This document shows, in pieces, positions 6,773 through 9,869 of a stretch of 9,869 nucleotides of DNA (position 1 is the stretch's first letter; every line of letters begins with the position of its first letter). The DNA lies in contig JALVDQ010000267.1 of the NCBI GenBank assembly GCA_027008885.1, forward strand, positions 1 through 9,869, given 5' to 3'. The position numbers were made by a program, and so were the translations under genes. The stretch comes from Thiotrichaceae bacterium. GTDB taxonomy: Bacteria > Pseudomonadota > Gammaproteobacteria > Thiotrichales > Thiotrichaceae. The notes below the pieces were generated by a model, which worked only from the letters and a program-made list of their open reading frames with translations, had not been told where the DNA came from and did not search any database.

Positions 6773-9382
6773 ATGTCTATCATCAATAAAATACTACGCT
6801 ATCTTTTTGCACCGCTTGTTCTGCTTGGTGTATTAGGTATTGTTGCTGCCACAGTCATCTATTTTTATTATCTCCCGCAAATTCCTTCGGTGAATGAATT
6901 AAAAAATGCTCAGCTGCAGCTACCCTTGCGTGTATATAGCCATGAAAACAAGTTAATTGCAGAATTTGGTCAATTCCGCCGCCGTCCTGTAAAAATCAGC
7001 GACGTTCCCAAAAACCTGAGCAATGCTTTTGTGGCAATCGAAGATAAACGCTTTTATCGGCATAAAGGGGTAGATTATTTCGGCGTATTAAGAGCTATTC
7101 GGGCTGCAATAATAAACCGCCGTATCAGGCAGGGGGCGAGCACCATTACCATGCAGGTTGCGCGTAACTTTTATTTAAGCAATAAAAGAACGCTTGACAG
7201 AAAATTGAGAGAGGTGCTTCTTGCAATAAATATTGAGAAAGAATTAAGCAAGTCAGAAATCCTTGAGCTTTATCTGAATAAAATATTTTTAGGCAAGCGG
7301 GCATACGGTGTGGGTTCAGCCGCTGAAATATATTATGGCAAAAAAGTAGAAGACCTTACCCTGGCTCAAAGCGCAATGATCGCAGGTCTGCCTAAAGCGC
7401 CATCGGATTACAACCCCATCAGAAACCCCAAACGTGCCAAAAAAAGAAGAAATTATATTCTTCAGAGGATGTATGAACTCCACTATATTTCAAAAGAAGA
7501 CTATGTGGCTGCCAAAAACGAAAAATTAAGCGCCTCGATTCATTATGTCGAAAATCAAACCTATGCGCCCTATATGGCAGAAATGGCGCGAGCCGATGCC
7601 ATCAAACGCTTTGGAGAGCAGAATATTTACAAGCTTGGCTTGAAAATCTACACCACCCTCGACAGCAAAGCTCAGGATAACGCCATTAAAACACTCAGAA
7701 AACATCTGCTTAAATACACCTTGCGTCATGGTTATCGGGGTGCGGAAGATCACATTTCTCTGGATCAGTTTAAAACACCGTCACAGCTACAGAAAAAACT
7801 AAAAAGTTACAAAGTCTATGCGGATTTATATCCTGCCGTGGTGAGCAAATCTGCCAAAAAGGAAGCAACACTGGTGGTTTACCAACAACACAAACCAGTA
7901 AAAATAACACTGAAGCAAATCTCATGGGCAAGACCCTATATCAACGAAAACAGGCGCGGAAAGAAACCCAGGGCAGTCAATGCGATTCTTGGAGTGGGTG
8001 ATATTGTGCGCGTCCAAAAAGATGAAAAAGGTGTCTGGAAATTATCACAGCTTCCCAGAGTTACAGGTGCACTGGTTTCTATGGATCCTAAAAATGGCGC
8101 GATAAAAGCAATCGCAGGCGGCTTCGACTTTACTTACAGCAAATTTAATCGCGCCATTCAGGCAAAAAGACAACCAGGCTCAAGTTTTAAACCCTTTATC
8201 TATGCTGCTGCCCTGGCAAAAGGTTATTCACCTGCAACAACCGTAGACGACAAGCCACTCAATCTGGCTAACAGCAGCTGGAAACCGCAAAACTATGGGC
8301 ATGACTATAACGGACCAACACGCCTGCGGGTCGCTCTGGCAAAGTCAAAAAACCTCGTGTCAATTCGCTTGCTACAGGAAATTGGGCTGGAATATGCCTT
8401 GCAATACGCCAAACGATTCGGATTCAAGAAAAGAACCCTGCCACCGGACTTAACCCTGGCTTTAGGTACAGGCTCAGCGACTCCTCTTGAAATGGCAACC
8501 GCTTATTCAAGTTTTGCCAATGGCGGCTATAAAATTAACAGTCATTTTATCCGCAAAATTGTAGACAGAAATGGCAATATTATTTTTGAAGCTGATCCAC
8601 TCACTGTCTGCCCCAGTTGCGCTCTTGACAATAACGACAAGGTAAATCATATCGCAAAACGCATTATGAAACCCTATGTCCATTACCAGATTACCAGCAT
8701 GTTACAAAGTGTTGCCCAGGCTGGCACTGCGGCACGCTCCAACCGTTTGGGAAGACATGACCTGGCAGGTAAAACCGGCACCACAGATGATCAGAAAGAT
8801 GCCTGGTTCTGCGGCTTTAACCCCGATATCGTCACCACAGTATGGGTAGGCTTTGACAAGATAAGTCCCCTGGGAAAGCATGAAACAGCGGCTGGCGCAG
8901 CGCTTCCCATCTGGATCGACTATATGAAAACGGCACTCAAGGGAATTAGGGACAGAGGCTGGAAACGCCCAAGAGGACTAATCAATGTGGAACTTGACGC
9001 AGAAACCGGAATGCCTCCAGATGAATTTACCACTAAAACCATTGTTGAAGCACTCATTCCTGCACAGATACCCACCGAAGAAGAAATAGCGGCTTATTTT
9101 GAAAAGCATCAGGAAGATTTTCTTGATCGACAGGAACGCCAGAAAATGAAACAAATGCTGCAACCCGACACCGCTGCAAACGCTCGCCAACAAGAAAGAT
9201 TACGCAGAGAACAGGCACAACGGGAAGCCAATCACCGCAGACGCGTGCTGGCACGCCAACGTGAAAATGAACGCCTTCGCAGCCTTGGTTTACCTACACT
9301 TCCACCCATAGCACCACTGCCACAACAGCCAAATAACAAGGATAAATTATGGCAGGGTATCACCAATGAAGAACTGCTGTAA
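6773..9382 (+). CDS. ponA: Bifunctional penicillin-binding protein 1A (glycosyltransferase/transpeptidase)
   Basis: PBP1A polymerises lipid II into glycan strands and cross-links them in the periplasm, anchored in the inner membrane. Its 869 residues are slightly long for the family. Seen: an N-terminal membrane anchor (about 10-32), then the GT51 domain with EDKRFYRHKGVD (catalytic E90), GASTITMQVARN (121-132), the RKLREVLLA segment with E147, and KSEILELYLNKIFLG. An OB-like insert (about 300-430) follows. The transpeptidase domain has SSFK (catalytic S470, K473), SKN (525-527) and KTGTT (667-671). The CPSC pair (613-616) matches a CPxC also present in E. coli PBP1A. A charged tail (about 769-837) rich in R, E and Q, then a proline-rich end (about 839-855), closes the protein. 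The start ATG lacks a clear Shine-Dalgarno, but the N terminus aligns with the family. Also called mrcA. No terminator is visible after the stop. Confidence 0.97.
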   Translation: MSIINKILRYLFAPLVLLGVLGIVAATVIYFYYLPQIPSVNELKNAQLQLPLRVYSHENKLIAEFGQFRRRPVKISDVPKNLSNAFVAIEDKRFYRHKGVDYFGVLRAIRAAIINRRIRQGASTITMQVARNFYLSNKRTLDRKLREVLLAINIEKELSKSEILELYLNKIFLGKRAYGVGSAAEIYYGKKVEDLTLAQSAMIAGLPKAPSDYNPIRNPKRAKKRRNYILQRMYELHYISKEDYVAAKNEKLSASIHYVENQTYAPYMAEMARADAIKRFGEQNIYKLGLKIYTTLDSKAQDNAIKTLRKHLLKYTLRHGYRGAEDHISLDQFKTPSQLQKKLKSYKVYADLYPAVVSKSAKKEATLVVYQQHKPVKITLKQISWARPYINENRRGKKPRAVNAILGVGDIVRVQKDEKGVWKLSQLPRVTGALVSMDPKNGAIKAIAGGFDFTYSKFNRAIQAKRQPGSSFKPFIYAAALAKGYSPATTVDDKPLNLANSSWKPQNYGHDYNGPTRLRVALAKSKNLVSIRLLQEIGLEYALQYAKRFGFKKRTLPPDLTLALGTGSATPLEMATAYSSFANGGYKINSHFIRKIVDRNGNIIFEADPLTVCPSCALDNNDKVNHIAKRIMKPYVHYQITSMLQSVAQAGTAARSNRLGRHDLAGKTGTTDDQKDAWFCGFNPDIVTTVWVGFDKISPLGKHETAAGAALPIWIDYMKTALKGIRDRGWKRPRGLINVELDAETGMPPDEFTTKTIVEALIPAQIPTEEEIAAYFEKHQEDFLDRQERQKMKQMLQPDTAANARQQERLRREQAQREANHRRRVLARQRENERLRSLGLPTLPPIAPLPQQPNNKDKLWQGITNEELL

Positions 9383-9418
9383 CGACTCAACGAGGGCATA
9401 AATCTGCTCGCTTAGATG

Positions 9419-9431
9419 AACTCCACCGACC
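9419..9431. repeat. Remnant of a repeat-unit arm at the left border of the array
   Basis: AACTCCACCGACC is the exact reverse complement of 13 bases in the left arm of unit 1 (9499-9511) and resembles the right arm of unit 2. It sits 36 bases after the ponA stop and directly before the first A/T tract. I read it as the tail of a decayed earlier copy. The 36 bases between the stop and this remnant hold only a poor hairpin. Confidence 0.6.
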
Positions 9432-9466
9432 TGCAAAATATATAAAAAACAGGGGGGATGGGTATC

Positions 9467-9487
9467 AGAGGACAGAAGACTGAGGGC
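9467..9487 (+). repeat. Heptamer purine-rich repeats, unit 1
   Basis: Three abutting 7-mers, AGAGGAC, AGAAGAC and TGAGGGC, fit the consensus WGARGAC. They lie between the G tract and the palindrome. Confidence 0.7.
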
Positions 9488-9491
9488 AGTT

Positions 9492-9570
9492 GTAGGGGGT
9501 CGGTGGAGTTTACGCAACCGACCAGATTTGAGCTTTGATGGTCGGTTGCGCAAAGCTACACCGACCCTAC
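9492..9570. repeat. Palindrome of unit 1
   Basis: The left arm (9492-9523) and right arm (9540-9570) are inverted copies of one module of about 31 bases, GTAGGG-TCGGTG through CGCAACCGACC, around a 16-base spacer; the left arm has two extra G residues. Each arm can also fold alone through GGTCGGT and ACCGACC, so one large cruciform or two small hairpins are possible. AGCTTTG (9531-9537) and CAAAGCT (9551-9557) add a further possible pairing. Confidence 0.85.
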
Positions 9571-9620
9571 CGTACTGTTTGAATGTAAAAATATATAAAA
9601 AAAGGGGGGGGATGGGTAGC

Positions 9621-9648
9621 AGAAGACAGAGGACTGAAGACAAAGAAC
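9621..9648 (+). repeat. Heptamer purine-rich repeats, unit 2
   Basis: Four abutting 7-mers: AGAAGAC, AGAGGAC, TGAAGAC and AAAGAAC. One more copy than in units 1 and 3 accounts for most of the longer spacing of this unit. Confidence 0.7.
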
Positions 9649-9650
9649 AG

Positions 9651-9726
9651 TTGCGTAGGGTTGGTGCAGCCATACGCAACCAACCGAATCCTGGTTGGTT
9701 GCGTAAACTCCACCAAGCCTACGCAA
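9651..9726. repeat. Palindrome of unit 2, variant form
   Basis: The left arm (9651-9685) and right arm (9693-9726) are inverted copies starting TTGCGTAGG and ending CCTACGCAA, around a 7-base spacer unlike that of units 1 and 3. Where the other units have TCGGT/ACCGA, this one has TTGGT/ACCAA in all four positions, so pairing is kept. Confidence 0.85.
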
Positions 9727-9778
9727 TTACATGCTCAGCACTACGAAAAATATATAAAAAAGTAGGGGGATGGGTATC

Positions 9779-9799
9779 AGAGGACTGAGGACAGAGCAC
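9779..9799 (+). repeat. Heptamer purine-rich repeats, unit 3
   Basis: Three abutting 7-mers, AGAGGAC, TGAGGAC and AGAGCAC, precede the third palindrome. Confidence 0.65.
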
Positions 9800-9803
9800 A
9801 CTT

Positions 9804-9869
9804 GTAGGGTCGGTGAAGTTTACGCAACCGACCAGATTTGAGCTTTGACGGTCGGTTTCGCAAAGCTAT
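9804..9869. repeat. Palindrome of unit 3, truncated by the window edge
   Basis: The left arm (9804-9833) and the same 16-base spacer as unit 1, with one base changed, are complete. The right arm begins at 9850 and is cut after GCAAAGCTAT, before the expected CACCGACC. Confidence 0.8.

Larger units (their letters stand above)
9435..9869. repeat. Tandem array of about 155-bp non-coding units, three copies, last one cut by window edge
   Basis: Three consecutive units start with the same A/T tract, whose ATATATA cores begin at 9438, 9591 and 9750 (spacings 153 and 159). Each unit then has a G tract followed by ATGGGTA, a short run of 7-base purine-rich repeats, and a palindrome with nested arms. 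Units 1 and 3 are much more alike than either is to unit 2: from TCGGTG on, 9500-9558 and 9810-9868 differ at only three of 59 positions. This suggests an alternating A-B-A order with a period near 310 bp. No convincing gene is present in 9383-9869; open frames across it merely read through the repeats. Origin and role are unknown to me. Possibilities are an extragenic palindromic or MITE-like repeat family that expanded locally, or a transcript-end or nucleoid-protein binding array after ponA. Confidence 0.92.

Noticed and set aside
9391..9410. Terminator after ponA (CGAG with CTCG)
   Set aside because: Only four continuous base pairs form, with a bulge beyond, and no T tract follows.
9347..9788. 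Open frames at 9347-9679 (minus) and 9528-9788 (plus) as small genes
   Set aside because: Both run through the palindromes and purine-rich repeats, have no Shine-Dalgarno or recognisable domain, and one overlaps the end of ponA.
9435..9869. CRISPR array
   Set aside because: The units are about 155 bp and repeated along their whole length; there are no short identical repeats separated by unique spacers of constant size, and no cas genes nearby.

Overview
This window carries a conserved gammaproteobacterial chromosomal locus. On the minus strand, in transcription order (right to left), lie pilM-pilN-pilO-pilP-pilQ, the type IV pilus alignment complex and its outer-membrane secretin. They are followed by the shikimate-pathway genes aroK and aroB; aroB runs off the left edge. 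On the plus strand, divergent from pilM, is ponA (mrcA), a class A penicillin-binding protein. The order ponA <> pilMNOPQ-aroK-aroB is the arrangement known from Pseudomonas and many other Gammaproteobacteria. All recognisable proteins look gammaproteobacterial. The moderately AT-rich DNA argues against a high-GC pseudomonad, but I cannot name a genus from the sequence alone.

Region by region: 1-729 is the N-terminal two thirds of aroB. 726-1253 is aroK, which shares an ATGA overlap with aroB. 1254-1363 is a gap with a strong, symmetric hairpin terminator. 1364-3517 is pilQ. 3518-3670 is a structured gap with a long inverted repeat and a competing second stem. 3671-6514 holds pilP, pilO, pilN and pilM, packed with overlaps or two-base gaps. 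6515-6772 is the divergent promoter region. 6773-9382 is ponA. 9383-9869 is non-coding repetitive DNA that continues past the right edge.

How the genes work together: PilM (cytoplasmic, actin-like) binds the N-terminal tail of PilN. PilN and PilO pair across the inner membrane, and PilP (a lipoprotein) links them to the periplasmic part of PilQ, the pore through which the pilus passes. PilQ has two AMIN domains expected to touch peptidoglycan, and PonA synthesises peptidoglycan, so the neighbourhood joins pilus assembly with the cell wall. aroK and aroB supply the chorismate pathway and are probably only partly co-transcribed with the pil genes because of the terminator between them.

The genes themselves are ordinary. 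The most unusual signal is downstream of ponA. It is a tandem array of about 155-bp units, each made of an A/T tract, a G tract, a run of 7-bp purine-rich repeats and a four-arm palindrome. The middle unit differs from its neighbours by coordinated changes that keep the palindrome paired. The second signal is the pair of competing inverted repeats between pilP and pilQ.
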